DNA of 52,434 nucleotides from Streptomyces sp. ISL-10. Its GTDB lineage: Bacteria; Actinomycetota; Actinomycetes; Streptomycetales; Streptomycetaceae. The DNA is taken from positions 143,421 to 195,854 of the forward strand of contig NZ_JAGGOJ010000015.1 in the NCBI RefSeq assembly GCF_018614575.1. Direction: 5' to 3'. The notes below the pieces were generated by a model. It searched no databases, was not told the DNA's origin, and saw nothing but the letters and a program-made list of their open reading frames with translations. The number at the start of each line of letters is the position of its first letter. Positions within the stretch are counted from its first letter, which is position 1. Positions 8,816-17,495 of the stretch are shown here, piece after piece. Made by a program: the position numbers and the translations under genes.

Positions 8816-10219
8816 ATGCCCATCGCCACCGTGAACCCGGCGACCGGAGAGACGCTCAAGACCTTCGACGCCTTCGGTGCCGAGGAGATCGAGCGGCGCC
8901 TCCAGCTCGCCTCGGACGCCTTCCTGAGGCACCGCATGACCTCCTTCGCCGAGCGGTCCGCACTGCTGGACCGCGCCGCCGACCTGCTGGAGCAGGACCA
9001 GCGGGCCATCGCCCGCACCATGACCACCGAGATGGGCAAGCCGCTGGCCGCCGCCCGCGCCGAAGCGGCCAAGTGCGCCAAGGCGATGCGCTGGTACGCC
9101 GCCCGGGCCGAGGCGCTGCTCGCCGACGAGTATCCGCCCGAGGCCGACGTGAAGGACTCCGGGGCGGCCCGCGCCATCGTGCGCTACCGGCCCATGGGCG
9201 TCGTCCTCGCCGTCATGCCGTGGAACTTCCCGCTCTGGCAGGTCGTGCGGTTCGCCGCGCCCGCCCTGATGGCCGGCAACACCGGTCTGCTCAAGCACGC
9301 CTCCAACGTGCCGCAGACCGCCCTGTACCTGGAGGACCTCTTCCGCAGGGCCGGCTACCCGGAAGGCTGCTTCCAGACACTGCTGGTGGGCTCCGACGCC
9401 GTCGAGGGCATCCTGCGCGACCGGCGCGTGGCCGCCGCGACCCTCACCGGCAGCGAACCGGCCGGCCGCTCCGTCGCGTCCGTCGCCGGCGACGAGGTCA
9501 AGAAGACGGTGCTGGAACTCGGCGGCAGCGACCCCTACATCGTCATGCCGTCCGCCGACCTGGACCGAGCCGTCGCCACCGCGGTCACCGCCCGGGTGCA
9601 GAACAACGGCCAGTCCTGCATCGCGGCCAAACGGTTCATCGTCCACACCGACATCCACGACGCCTTCCGCGACCGGTTCACCGACGCGATGAGGAACCTG
9701 ACCGTGGGCGATCCGATGGACGAGTCCACCGACGTCGGCCCGCTCGCCACCGAGAAGGGCCGCGAGGACCTCGAACAGCTCGTCGACGACGCTCTCGCCC
9801 ACGGCGCCACCGCACAGTGCGGCGCCCGGCGCCCGCCCGGCCGCGACCGCGGCTGGTTCTACGAACCCACCGTGCTGACCGGCGTCGGCGACGCGATGCG
9901 CATCCACCGCGAGGAGGCGTTCGGGCCGGTGGCCGCGCTCTACCGCGTCGGCGGCGTCGACGAGGCCGTAGCCCTCGCCAATGATTCGCCCTTCGGCCTC
10001 AGTTCCAACGCCTGGACCCGCGACGAGAGCGAGATCGAGCGGTTCTCGCAGGACCTCGAAGCGGGTGGCGTCTTCTTCAACGGCATGACGGCCTCCCACC
10101 CGGCCCTGCCGTTCGGAGGCGTCAAGCGGTCCGGCTACGGACGCGAGCTGTCCGGGCACGGAATCCGGGAGTTCTGCAACGTCACCACGCTGTGGCACGG
10201 AACGGACAAGGAGACGTAG
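8816..10219 (+). CDS. NAD(P)-dependent aldehyde dehydrogenase, succinate-semialdehyde type
   Basis: 467 aa, normal for the family. The start ATG at 8816 follows CCAGGAGGACC. Catalytic residues are in place: Asn137 in PWNFP, Glu234 in LELGG and Cys268 in NNGQSC. The cofactor loop TGSEPAGRSV lies near 211-220, and FGGVKRSGYGREL near the C-terminus is typical of GabD-like succinic semialdehyde dehydrogenases. The reaction would be succinate semialdehyde plus NAD(P)+ to succinate, in GABA breakdown. Substrate choice within the superfamily cannot be proven from sequence, and no GABA transaminase lies next to it. The following oxidoreductase starts 4 bp after its stop. Confidence 0.88.
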   Translation: MPIATVNPATGETLKTFDAFGAEEIERRLQLASDAFLRHRMTSFAERSALLDRAADLLEQDQRAIARTMTTEMGKPLAAARAEAAKCAKAMRWYAARAEALLADEYPPEADVKDSGAARAIVRYRPMGVVLAVMPWNFPLWQVVRFAAPALMAGNTGLLKHASNVPQTALYLEDLFRRAGYPEGCFQTLLVGSDAVEGILRDRRVAAATLTGSEPAGRSVASVAGDEVKKTVLELGGSDPYIVMPSADLDRAVATAVTARVQNNGQSCIAAKRFIVHTDIHDAFRDRFTDAMRNLTVGDPMDESTDVGPLATEKGREDLEQLVDDALAHGATAQCGARRPPGRDRGWFYEPTVLTGVGDAMRIHREEAFGPVAALYRVGGVDEAVALANDSPFGLSSNAWTRDESEIERFSQDLEAGGVFFNGMTASHPALPFGGVKRSGYGRELSGHGIREFCNVTTLWHGTDKET

Positions 10220-10222
10220 CCC

Positions 10223-11188
10223 ATGCTGCGCATCGGGTACACGATGATGACGGAGCAGGCCGGGCCGCGGGAGCTCGTCGGCCATGTGGCCGGGGCCGAG
10301 GCGACCGGCTTCGACTTCTCCGTCATCTCCGACCACTACTTCCCCTGGCTGGGCTCCCAGGGCCACTCACCGTACGCCTGGAGCGTCCTGGGCGCCGCAG
10401 CGCAGGCCACCTCGACGATCCCGCTGATGACGCTCGTGACCTGTCCGACGGCCCGCTACCACCCCGCCGTCGTGGCCCAGAAGGCCGCGACCGTCCAGCT
10501 GCTGTCCGAAGGGCGCTTCCGCCTCGGCCTCGGCTCCGGCGAGAACCTCAACGAACACGTGGTGGGCGGCGGCTGGCCCAGCGCTCACGAACGCCTGGAG
10601 TGGCTTGAGGAGGCCACCGACATCATCCGCAGGCTCCTCGACGGCGAGCATGTGAACCACCACGGACCCCACTTCGACGTCGTCGACGCGAAACTCTGGG
10701 ACGTGCCCGAACGGCCCGTGCCCATCGGCATCGCCGTCTCCGGCGACAGCTCCTGCGAGATCGCCGGCAGCTACGCCGACCTGGTCATCGCGACCGAGCC
10801 GAAGAAGGAGCTGCTCGACGCCTTCGACCGGTACGGCGGCGCCGGCAAACCCCGCGTCGGTCAGCTGCCCGTCTGCTACGACAGCGACCGGGACGCGGCC
10901 GTGGCCCGCGCCCACGACCAGTTCCGCTGGTCTCTCGGCGGTTGGCGGGTCAACGCCGAACTGCCCGGCCCCAAGTCCTTCGAGCAGGCCACCGAACTCG
11001 TCACTCCCGACGACGTCGCGGGACAGATCCCCTGCGGGGACGACGTGGACGCCTTCGCCGACGCGGTGCGGCCGTACGCGGAGGCGGGCTTCACGGAGGT
11101 CGCCCTCGTCCAGATCGGCGGGGACCGGCAGGAGCCGTTCCTCGACTGGGCCGGGCGGAAGCTGCTGCCCGCGCTCCGCGAACTCTGA
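10223..11188 (+). CDS. F420-dependent LLM-class oxidoreductase (TIGR03557/FGD-like)
   Basis: 321 aa. It has a luciferase-like monooxygenase fold with the features of the F420-dependent glucose-6-phosphate dehydrogenase-like subfamily: ISDHYFPW near 34-41, VTCPTARYHPAVVAQKAAT near 74-92, and RFRLGLGSGENLNEHV near 98-113. It should use F420/F420H2 to oxidise or reduce an unidentified small substrate in the cytosol. The ATG at 10223 lies 4 bp after the aldehyde dehydrogenase stop with GGAGACG as its binding site, so the two genes form one operon, possibly with the 125-aa gene in front. Whether it supplies reducing power or detoxifies an aldehyde is unknown. Confidence 0.88.
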   Translation: MLRIGYTMMTEQAGPRELVGHVAGAEATGFDFSVISDHYFPWLGSQGHSPYAWSVLGAAAQATSTIPLMTLVTCPTARYHPAVVAQKAATVQLLSEGRFRLGLGSGENLNEHVVGGGWPSAHERLEWLEEATDIIRRLLDGEHVNHHGPHFDVVDAKLWDVPERPVPIGIAVSGDSSCEIAGSYADLVIATEPKKELLDAFDRYGGAGKPRVGQLPVCYDSDRDAAVARAHDQFRWSLGGWRVNAELPGPKSFEQATELVTPDDVAGQIPCGDDVDAFADAVRPYAEAGFTEVALVQIGGDRQEPFLDWAGRKLLPALREL

Positions 11189-11379
11189 CCGCTCCGGCCG
11201 GCCCACGACTGCGGACCGCCCTCCGCGTGCCCGGCCGGGCCCCTCTATCACGGTTGCGCACCAGGTGACACCGGCCTTCACAACACTCTGCCGAGCAGGC
11301 GTATGTCAGGTAAATTCCTTCTGTGCACGGCGAGTTGATCTCATGATGCGCGGCTGGCAGGGGGAGGCGGGGGAGCGCC

Positions 11380-13365
11380 ATGGGCGGGAGACTGTACGGT
11401 CAGCAGGCCCTGCAGGAAGACTTCGTCCCCCGGCTGGTGGGACTGCACCACGAAGACGGGTACCAGGTCGCCTTCGCCTATCCCAAGGGCGCGCCCGTGA
11501 TACGGATCGTGGGCGGACGCGGAAGCGGCAAGACAGCCCTGCTGGGTGCCGTCCATGACGCGTACAACGGCCGGGTGCCGCTCGCGCGGGTCGATCTCGG
11601 GGCTCCGGGATTCGGCGAGCCCGGCGTCGCAGACGGCGACGACGACGTCCCCAACGCCTCCCGGATCACCCACCTGCTGTATCTCCTCGCCTACAAACTC
11701 GGCTTGGAAGTACGCCACTTCGGTCGGCCGATGGCCTTCCCGCGGCTGTCGCTCGGCCTCCTCGTCGTCACCGCCTGGCAGCCGCAGAACAGCGACGAGG
11801 TCGATGTGCGGCCCCCCGACCTGCGCCGGGCGGAAGCCGATCTGCGCACCCTGATCACCGCCGAGGACCCCGACGTACGCCGCCGCAGGGAGAGCCTCGG
11901 CCGCTGGTTCGACGTCGTCACCGCCAATCTCCCTCAGGTCCTGTCCGCCGTCCCCGGCCTCGACGCCATCGCCGGGATCGTCCTCGACACCGCGCGGGCG
12001 CAGCTCGTCAGGAGCGAGCCGGACAAGGGCGCGCTCGCCTGGTGGGGCGGCCGGCTGCACCGCTCCCAGGGTTACCAGGGCGACTCCCTGCAACGGCTCT
12101 TCCAGTTCGTCCGCGGCTTCCGCCGGCTCGACGACCGCAGACGCACCGCCGAAAAGCATCTCGTCGCCGCCCTCCTCGGCGACATCGACGCCAACTACGG
12201 CACACTGCGCCGGCTCAACAAGAAGCCCAGACCGCTGCTGCTCCTCGACAACGCCCACACCGACGTCGGACGCACCTTCCTGGCCCTGCTCGACTCCGGA
12301 CACGGCGCCGCGGGCAAGTACCCGACCCGGCCCGTGGCCCTCGCCACGCTGCTCGGCAAGGGCCACCGGCATCCACCGCTGAGCGAGGTCGGCGGCGACG
12401 CCGTACCGCAGGCCAGGCCCCTGGTGCTGAGCATCCCCGACATCGAACCCGCCCACATCGCGGAGATGCTCAGCCCCGTCGACTACCCCGACCATCTGCC
12501 CCGCGTCGTCGCCCGCTACATCGGCGGCCGGGCGGCGAGCGCCCGTATCCTCGCGGACGCGGCCGTGCGCCGCGTCGAGGAAGCGGGCACGATACGCAGC
12601 CGGGAACTCCTCGACGAAGCGGCACCCGCGCTCCTCGCCAAACTTCTGCCGGACCCCGTGATGCAGGAGCGTCTGGTGCTGCTGTCGGCCGCGGCCGATG
12701 CGGGCACTCGGCGCGGACTGTGGACCTTCGCCCATCCCGAGGACCACTCCGAGGAGCTGGTCGCCGCCCGCGTCCGCGAGGCCGACGACTACCGCACCCG
12801 GTCCTGTCTCGACGGCGACCGTGCCCTCGATCTGCTGCTGCGGCACCGGCTGGCCGCCACCATCACCCATGAGCGCTGGCGCGACACCCAGCTGCGCCTG
12901 CGCTCCCTGTGCGACCCGCGCGGCGACACCTATCTGCACCACACGCTCGCCCTCGGCCGGGTGGAGGAGGTGGTCTGCGTCCTGCACCACCGGTTCACCG
13001 TCGCCCCGCCCGCCGAATGGCTGACCTCGCTCAACCTGATCTGCGCCGCCCCCCATCCCCGCGAGGGCTACGAACCCCCGGCGGGCAGTCCCACTCTGTC
13101 GTGCACGGCCTGCGGCAGCGACGTCCCGGGCCCCCACCACGAGGCCGTCGCCTCCCTGGTGCCCCTGCTGTGGCGGCTGTCCGACCCGCTCACCCTCGCC
13201 CCCCGTGAGGACGAACTGACCACCGTCCGCATCGCGCTGGAGACGCTGTACGGCAACAGGGCCGCGCACGGCGCCTACCGCGAGGCGTCCGCCGCCTGGC
13301 CGGCCCGTCTGCGGGCCGGAGCACAGGCCCCCGACCTGCCCGTCCAGGAAGGTGCCACGTCATGA
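11380..13365 (+). CDS. STAND-like P-loop NTPase coupled to a binding-protein gene
   Basis: 661 aa. Walker A GGRGSGKTA is at residues 45-53 and a Walker B-like LLLLDNAH is near 285-293. The layout, an early P-loop with a long helical C-terminal half, fits an AAA/STAND-type regulatory ATPase. No transmembrane segment is seen. One CTAC motif occurs near residue 570. The ATG at 11380 follows GGGGGAG. The stop overlaps the start of the next gene (ATGA at 13362), so a stoichiometric pair is likely. I infer a cytosolic partner of the membrane-anchored sensor encoded next. Signal relay or a defence role are both possible, and neither is shown by the sequence. Confidence 0.7.
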   Translation: MGGRLYGQQALQEDFVPRLVGLHHEDGYQVAFAYPKGAPVIRIVGGRGSGKTALLGAVHDAYNGRVPLARVDLGAPGFGEPGVADGDDDVPNASRITHLLYLLAYKLGLEVRHFGRPMAFPRLSLGLLVVTAWQPQNSDEVDVRPPDLRRAEADLRTLITAEDPDVRRRRESLGRWFDVVTANLPQVLSAVPGLDAIAGIVLDTARAQLVRSEPDKGALAWWGGRLHRSQGYQGDSLQRLFQFVRGFRRLDDRRRTAEKHLVAALLGDIDANYGTLRRLNKKPRPLLLLDNAHTDVGRTFLALLDSGHGAAGKYPTRPVALATLLGKGHRHPPLSEVGGDAVPQARPLVLSIPDIEPAHIAEMLSPVDYPDHLPRVVARYIGGRAASARILADAAVRRVEEAGTIRSRELLDEAAPALLAKLLPDPVMQERLVLLSAAADAGTRRGLWTFAHPEDHSEELVAARVREADDYRTRSCLDGDRALDLLLRHRLAATITHERWRDTQLRLRSLCDPRGDTYLHHTLALGRVEEVVCVLHHRFTVAPPAEWLTSLNLICAAPHPREGYEPPAGSPTLSCTACGSDVPGPHHEAVASLVPLLWRLSDPLTLAPREDELTTVRIALETLYGNRAAHGAYREASAAWPARLRAGAQAPDLPVQEGATS

Positions 13366-14903
13366 CGTCGTTCATCGCAAGACTCCCCGGCGGGCCGCTC
13401 ACCAAGGCGGCCGCGTTCGTGGTCGCCCTGGCCGTCCTCGGCGCGGCCGTGTGGACCGGCCTCGTCGTCTTCGGGCCCGACCCGGCCTGTGGGAAGGGCA
13501 TCGAGGAACGCGGCCCCGAAGGCGCCAGGGAATGCACGGGCGTCACCGACGGCAGCTTCGTCTTCGCCGCCAATCTCAAGGAGGTCAGCGCACGGATCAA
13601 GGCCGAGAACGAGCGGATCGAGGACGAACCGCACGTCTCCGTCGCCGTGATGCTGCCGATGGCACCCGCCCAGAGCTTCGAACAGCAAAAGACCCTCCAC
13701 GAGGTGCAGGGCGCCTACCTCGCCCAGTACCGCGCCAACCACGACTCCAACAGCAAGAAGCCGGCGATACGGCTCCTTCTCGCCAACCCCGGCCGCAGCC
13801 ACGTTCATTGGAGGCCCGTCGCCGAACAGCTCGGTGCCATGTCCGAGTCCACGACCGACAACCTGCGGGCCGTGATCGGCTTCGACGTCTCCACCGCCAC
13901 CACCCAGGCGGCCATCGGCTATCTCACCAGGGAGCGCGGCATTCCTGTCGTCGGCGGCCCCATCACCGCCGACGACTCGGGCAACAGCCCCACGAGGCCC
14001 GACGCCTACCCGGGACTCGCCCGCGTCGTGCCCACCACCACCGACCAGGCCAAGGCACTGTCCCACTTCAACAAGGACATCGACCCCAAGCACACCCTGG
14101 TCGTCGAGGACATCCGCACCGGCGACAACTACGTCGACGCGCTCAAGCGGGCCTTCGCCGAACGGACCCTCGGATCGCCCCGTGCACCCGAGCAGTACCG
14201 CGCGCCCGAGGAGTTCCACGAGGAGGGCACCACCGCCAACGCCTTCGACCAGATGGTCGACACCATCTGCACCTCGGCCGCCAAGGTCATCTACTTCGCC
14301 GGACGCCCCGTCCAACTGCGGCAGTTCGTCAACGAACTGGGCAACCGGGGCTGCACCGAGAAGAAGTACACCGTCATCACCGGCTCCGGCGCCTCCACCC
14401 TCTCCTCGGACAAGCTCCTCGACTGGGAGGCCTTCCGCAAGGGCGTGACCCTTCAGTACGCCGCCGTCGCCCACCCCGACTCCTGGACCGGACCCGACGC
14501 GCCGGCCACCGGCGGCTCCGCCGCCGCCTACCGCACCCTTGCCGACCTGGCGACCAGCAAGGAGGTCGGAAACATCGGCACGGTGGAACTCACCGACTCG
14601 CGGACCATAACCTTCTACGACGCGGGCCTCACCGCTATCACCGCCATCCGGATGCGCGACGACGGCGACCCCGTCATCCCCACCCTCGGCCGCATCAGCG
14701 ACTCGTGGCTGCGGCTGCACGGCATGGGCAAGGTCGACGGCGCCAGCGGCTGGATCTGCCTGGACAACTACGGCAACCCCTACAACAAGGCGGTATCCGT
14801 CGTGGAACTCGCCCCCGACGCACCCGGCCGCATCCGCTTCGTCGGCCTCGCCTGGCCGACCGGCCGGCCCACCCCCGCGGACTGCACCGCGAGCCGCACC
14901 TGA
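13362..14903 (+). CDS. Membrane-anchored type 1 periplasmic-binding-fold protein
   Basis: 513 aa. One N-terminal hydrophobic segment (about 14-37, TKAAAFVVALAVLGAAVWTG) is followed by a large extracytoplasmic region. Residues about 85-430 look like a Leu/Ile/Val-binding or receptor-ligand-type domain: VSVAVMLPMAP, AVIGFDVSTATTQAAIGYL, GIPVVGGPITADD, and IYFAGRPVQLRQFVNELG with its Rossmann-like strands. No lipobox is present, so it is a signal anchor or cleaved signal rather than a lipoprotein. No permease gene is nearby. The only partner is the overlapping NTPase gene, which suggests sensing rather than transport. It ends at a convergent terminator shared with the injection-system operon. 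Confidence 0.75.
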   Translation: MTSFIARLPGGPLTKAAAFVVALAVLGAAVWTGLVVFGPDPACGKGIEERGPEGARECTGVTDGSFVFAANLKEVSARIKAENERIEDEPHVSVAVMLPMAPAQSFEQQKTLHEVQGAYLAQYRANHDSNSKKPAIRLLLANPGRSHVHWRPVAEQLGAMSESTTDNLRAVIGFDVSTATTQAAIGYLTRERGIPVVGGPITADDSGNSPTRPDAYPGLARVVPTTTDQAKALSHFNKDIDPKHTLVVEDIRTGDNYVDALKRAFAERTLGSPRAPEQYRAPEEFHEEGTTANAFDQMVDTICTSAAKVIYFAGRPVQLRQFVNELGNRGCTEKKYTVITGSGASTLSSDKLLDWEAFRKGVTLQYAAVAHPDSWTGPDAPATGGSAAAYRTLADLATSKEVGNIGTVELTDSRTITFYDAGLTAITAIRMRDDGDPVIPTLGRISDSWLRLHGMGKVDGASGWICLDNYGNPYNKAVSVVELAPDAPGRIRFVGLAWPTGRPTPADCTASRT

Positions 14904-14954
14904 CACGCCCGCCCCACCCCCGCACACTCCACCGCGAGCCGCACCCGACACAGC

Positions 14955-14992
14955 GCGGCGGCCGGAGGCCCCGAGGGATCCCCGGCCGCCGC
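14955..14992. terminator. Bidirectional hairpin terminator
   Basis: Arms GCGGCGGCCGG (14955-14965) and CCGGCCGCCGC (14982-14992) pair perfectly over 11 bp around a 16-base loop that can itself pair partly. It lies between the convergent binding-protein gene and the end of the injection-system operon. Confidence 0.75.
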
Positions 14993-15000
14993 GGGGCAGT

Positions 15001-15876
15001 TCAGACGTTGGGCACCTTCAGCTTGTCCCAACTGGTCTTGCCCGGGATGCCGTCCGCGTCGCTGCCGGAGTAGCCGAGCTTGCGCTGCCAGGCCGCGTAC
15101 GACTTGCGGTCGGCCTCGGTCCACTGCGGTCCCGGTCCCTCCTCGTAGCGGCCGCAGCCCTCGGCGACCAGCCGCTTGCCCATCGCCGTGATGATCGGGC
15201 TGCGCCGCCCGGACTGGAAGAACGCCGCGCCGGGGAACGGCTCGTACCGCGGCTCCGGCGGCGGTGGCGGCGGGCCGTCCGGGCTGCCGCCCAGCCGCTC
15301 CTTGATCCGGTTGCGCATCGAGTCCATGGTGAAACCGCGCGGGTCGACCTTACCCGGCTGCCACTCCTTGTGCCCGATCACCGACCGGTGCGACCACCCA
15401 TGCGCCCGGCAGATCGCCGCGGCCGCCTTCTCCATGGCCTCCAGCTGCGCCGCGGGCCAAGGGTCCTTGCCGTCACCGAGGTTGATGCACTCGAATCCGT
15501 AGAAGTGTCTGTTGCCGTCGGTGTTGGCCTCGTTGTCGGCGGGCAGCTCCGACTCGTTGACGACCGCCCGCAGGACGTCGTCGTCGCCGAGGCCGGCGTG
15601 GTTCGCCCGCCCGTTGCCGACGAGATAGACCGTGCCGTCCTTGGCGATGACACCGTGGCACAGCGGGCCCGGCAGACTGGAGTGGCCGTTGTAGCAGAGT
15701 TCGACGGAGCTCTCGGTGCCCTTCGTCACGGTGTGATGGATCATCACACCGTTCACCGGGCCCCACGGGCCCTTGTGGTTGCGGTTGTGCGTGCGCCAGC
15801 TGCGGTGCTCGACGACGCGCAGACCTTCGTCGCGGAGGACCTTCAGTAATTTGTCGGCCGACAGAGGTGTAGCCAT
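15001..15876 (-). CDS. N-acetylmuramoyl-L-alanine amidase (PGRP/Amidase_2) with C-terminal peptidoglycan-binding region
   Basis: 291 aa. Residues about 20-195 form a T7-lysozyme/PGRP amidase domain: GVMIHHTVTKG supplies the first zinc histidine, GRANHAGLGDD follows, and VIGHKEWQPGKVDPRGF carries the second histidine and the catalytic Lys/Asp region. A Pro-rich linker leads to a C-terminal module (about 215-291) with ITAMGKRLVAEGC and YAAWQRKLGYSG-DADGIPG, a peptidoglycan-binding pattern found on many Streptomyces hydrolases. There is no signal peptide. It is the last gene of the injection-system operon, 26 bp after DUF6519, so it could be a payload or a wall-opening factor carried by or released with the particle. 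The ATG at 15876 follows GGAAGGAG. Confidence 0.88.
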   Translation of the reverse strand: MATPLSADKLLKVLRDEGLRVVEHRSWRTHNRNHKGPWGPVNGVMIHHTVTKGTESSVELCYNGHSSLPGPLCHGVIAKDGTVYLVGNGRANHAGLGDDDVLRAVVNESELPADNEANTDGNRHFYGFECINLGDGKDPWPAAQLEAMEKAAAAICRAHGWSHRSVIGHKEWQPGKVDPRGFTMDSMRNRIKERLGGSPDGPPPPPPEPRYEPFPGAAFFQSGRRSPIITAMGKRLVAEGCGRYEEGPGPQWTEADRKSYAAWQRKLGYSGSDADGIPGKTSWDKLKVPNV

Positions 15877-15902
15877 GGTCGTGCTCCTTCCCCGGGAGTC
15901 CG

Positions 15903-17450
15903 TCAGTTCTCCGGTCGTCCCTGATCGTCCTGCCCGGTCTCCGTTCCCGCCGAACCGTCCTGCGCGGCACGCTCCGCGGCCACGGCCTCCTCCTCCGCAC
16001 TCGCCTCGGCCGCCAGCGCCTCCGCGTCGGCCGCCGGGATCGGTGCCGCCAAACCGCCGAAGACCAGGCGCAGATCGGCGACGGACCCCTCACCGAGCAC
16101 CCACGCCAGGGGTGCGTAGTGCACCTCGATGCCGTGGGGAGAGCGCAGCAGCGGACGGCGTGCGCTGTCGGTGGGCCACTCCACATCGCCCGTCGCCGTA
16201 CGCGCCGCCACGGTCCAGAAGTCGCCGGAGCGATAGGTACGGCCGGGCTCGAAGTACACGAACACGCCGTCCTCCAGCGGCAGCCAGGCACCCTCCTCGA
16301 TCCGCAGTGCCCCGCCGCGCGTCTTCGCCGCACCCCCCTTGCCGCGCCCCGCGGGGGGCCGGTGGTCCCAGCGGCGCAGATACGGGTGGAGCTCCGGCCG
16401 CCTGCCGACCGACGGGTCCGGCTCGCCGGAGAGCCGCACCCTGCGCCCCGGCAGGTCCAACTCCTCGACCCGCAGCAGCGGCAGCGGCTCACGGCGGCTG
16501 GTGTAGGCGGTGTCGGTGAACTCGACCCAGTCGCCCACGTTCAGGTCGAGCTTGTCGTCACTGCCGAGCGAGGCCAGTTCCACCCAGGTCCCGTCGAGTT
16601 CGTCGACCGGGAAGGACACCGACCCGTTCTCCCTCGACCACTTGAACGTCGCGTCCTTCGCCGCCCCGCCCTCATGGATCTCCACCCGGTACAACTGGTT
16701 CTCCGGTCCGCGGTAGCGGGCGTCCGGCTGCACCGGGCAGGGGTCCTCGTCCGCGCGGTCCGGGCGCTCGCTGCGTGCGGCCATCCGCGCCGTCGGCGCC
16801 TGCGCCGTGGCCCACGTGTCGAACGCGGTCCGCACCTGGTCCTTCGTCGCCCCGTCCTCGAGCTCGAGCGCCGAGCCCGGCACCGGGACCACCTGCCACA
16901 CCACCTTCACGCGCGCGGCGGTGTCGGGCATGGCGGAACCGAGGGCCACCTCGCGCAGCAGCGGGTCCTCGGCGGCGGTCACGACCCGTTCCCACACCTT
17001 CAGCGCGGCCAGATAAGGGAACTGGGTGGGCAGCCGGTCACCGGGCCGCTCCGGGTCCCGGTAGCCGTCAGGCTGGTCCCAGTAGGTCCAGGTCGACGGC
17101 GGTTGCGGGGTGCCGGTGGCCTCCCCGTCGGCGGCCCCGTCGGTGACCGGTACGCCCGGCGCCGGACGGGTCGCGTCGAGGAGGATGCCGTCGACGTAGT
17201 AGCGGCCGCCGCCGATCGACAGGTCGTCCAGCTCCCGGCTGCCGCCGAGGAAGCGCACCGCGAAGCCGGTCGCCCCCTGCGGACCGCCGTGCTGTCCGAT
17301 CAGATCGCGGGTGACGGTACGCGCCCGGTGCAGCTGGATCGCCGTCTGCTCGTTGGCGTCCGCGTCCAGCTGTACCCGGCCCTGCTGGGCGAGCACCGCC
17401 GAGTAGTGCCTCTCCGGCCGGAAGGTGACGCGGGAGATGTCTGCGTGCAT
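15903..17450 (-). CDS. DUF6519 eCIS-associated protein
   Basis: 515 aa. The N-terminus MHADISRVTFRPERHYSAVL followed by QQGRVQLDADANEQ is the hallmark of DUF6519 proteins, which occur next to phage-like and eCIS baseplate genes. The middle contains strand-rich repeats with EDGVFVYFEPGRTYRSGDFW and EWPTDSARRPLLRSPHGIEV. The C-terminal 50 residues are Ala/Glu-rich, probably disordered. There is no signal peptide or membrane segment. Its place after the wedge and tail-I-like genes suggests a particle surface or baseplate-decorating subunit. I regard a receptor-contact role as possible only. Confidence 0.8.
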   Translation of the reverse strand: MHADISRVTFRPERHYSAVLAQQGRVQLDADANEQTAIQLHRARTVTRDLIGQHGGPQGATGFAVRFLGGSRELDDLSIGGGRYYVDGILLDATRPAPGVPVTDGAADGEATGTPQPPSTWTYWDQPDGYRDPERPGDRLPTQFPYLAALKVWERVVTAAEDPLLREVALGSAMPDTAARVKVVWQVVPVPGSALELEDGATKDQVRTAFDTWATAQAPTARMAARSERPDRADEDPCPVQPDARYRGPENQLYRVEIHEGGAAKDATFKWSRENGSVSFPVDELDGTWVELASLGSDDKLDLNVGDWVEFTDTAYTSRREPLPLLRVEELDLPGRRVRLSGEPDPSVGRRPELHPYLRRWDHRPPAGRGKGGAAKTRGGALRIEEGAWLPLEDGVFVYFEPGRTYRSGDFWTVAARTATGDVEWPTDSARRPLLRSPHGIEVHYAPLAWVLGEGSVADLRLVFGGLAAPIPAADAEALAAEASAEEEAVAAERAAQDGSAGTETGQDDQGRPEN

Positions 17451-17495
17451 GAGTTGGGGTCCCCCTCGGGAAGTTCGGCAGTCGTGAAAGTCGTG

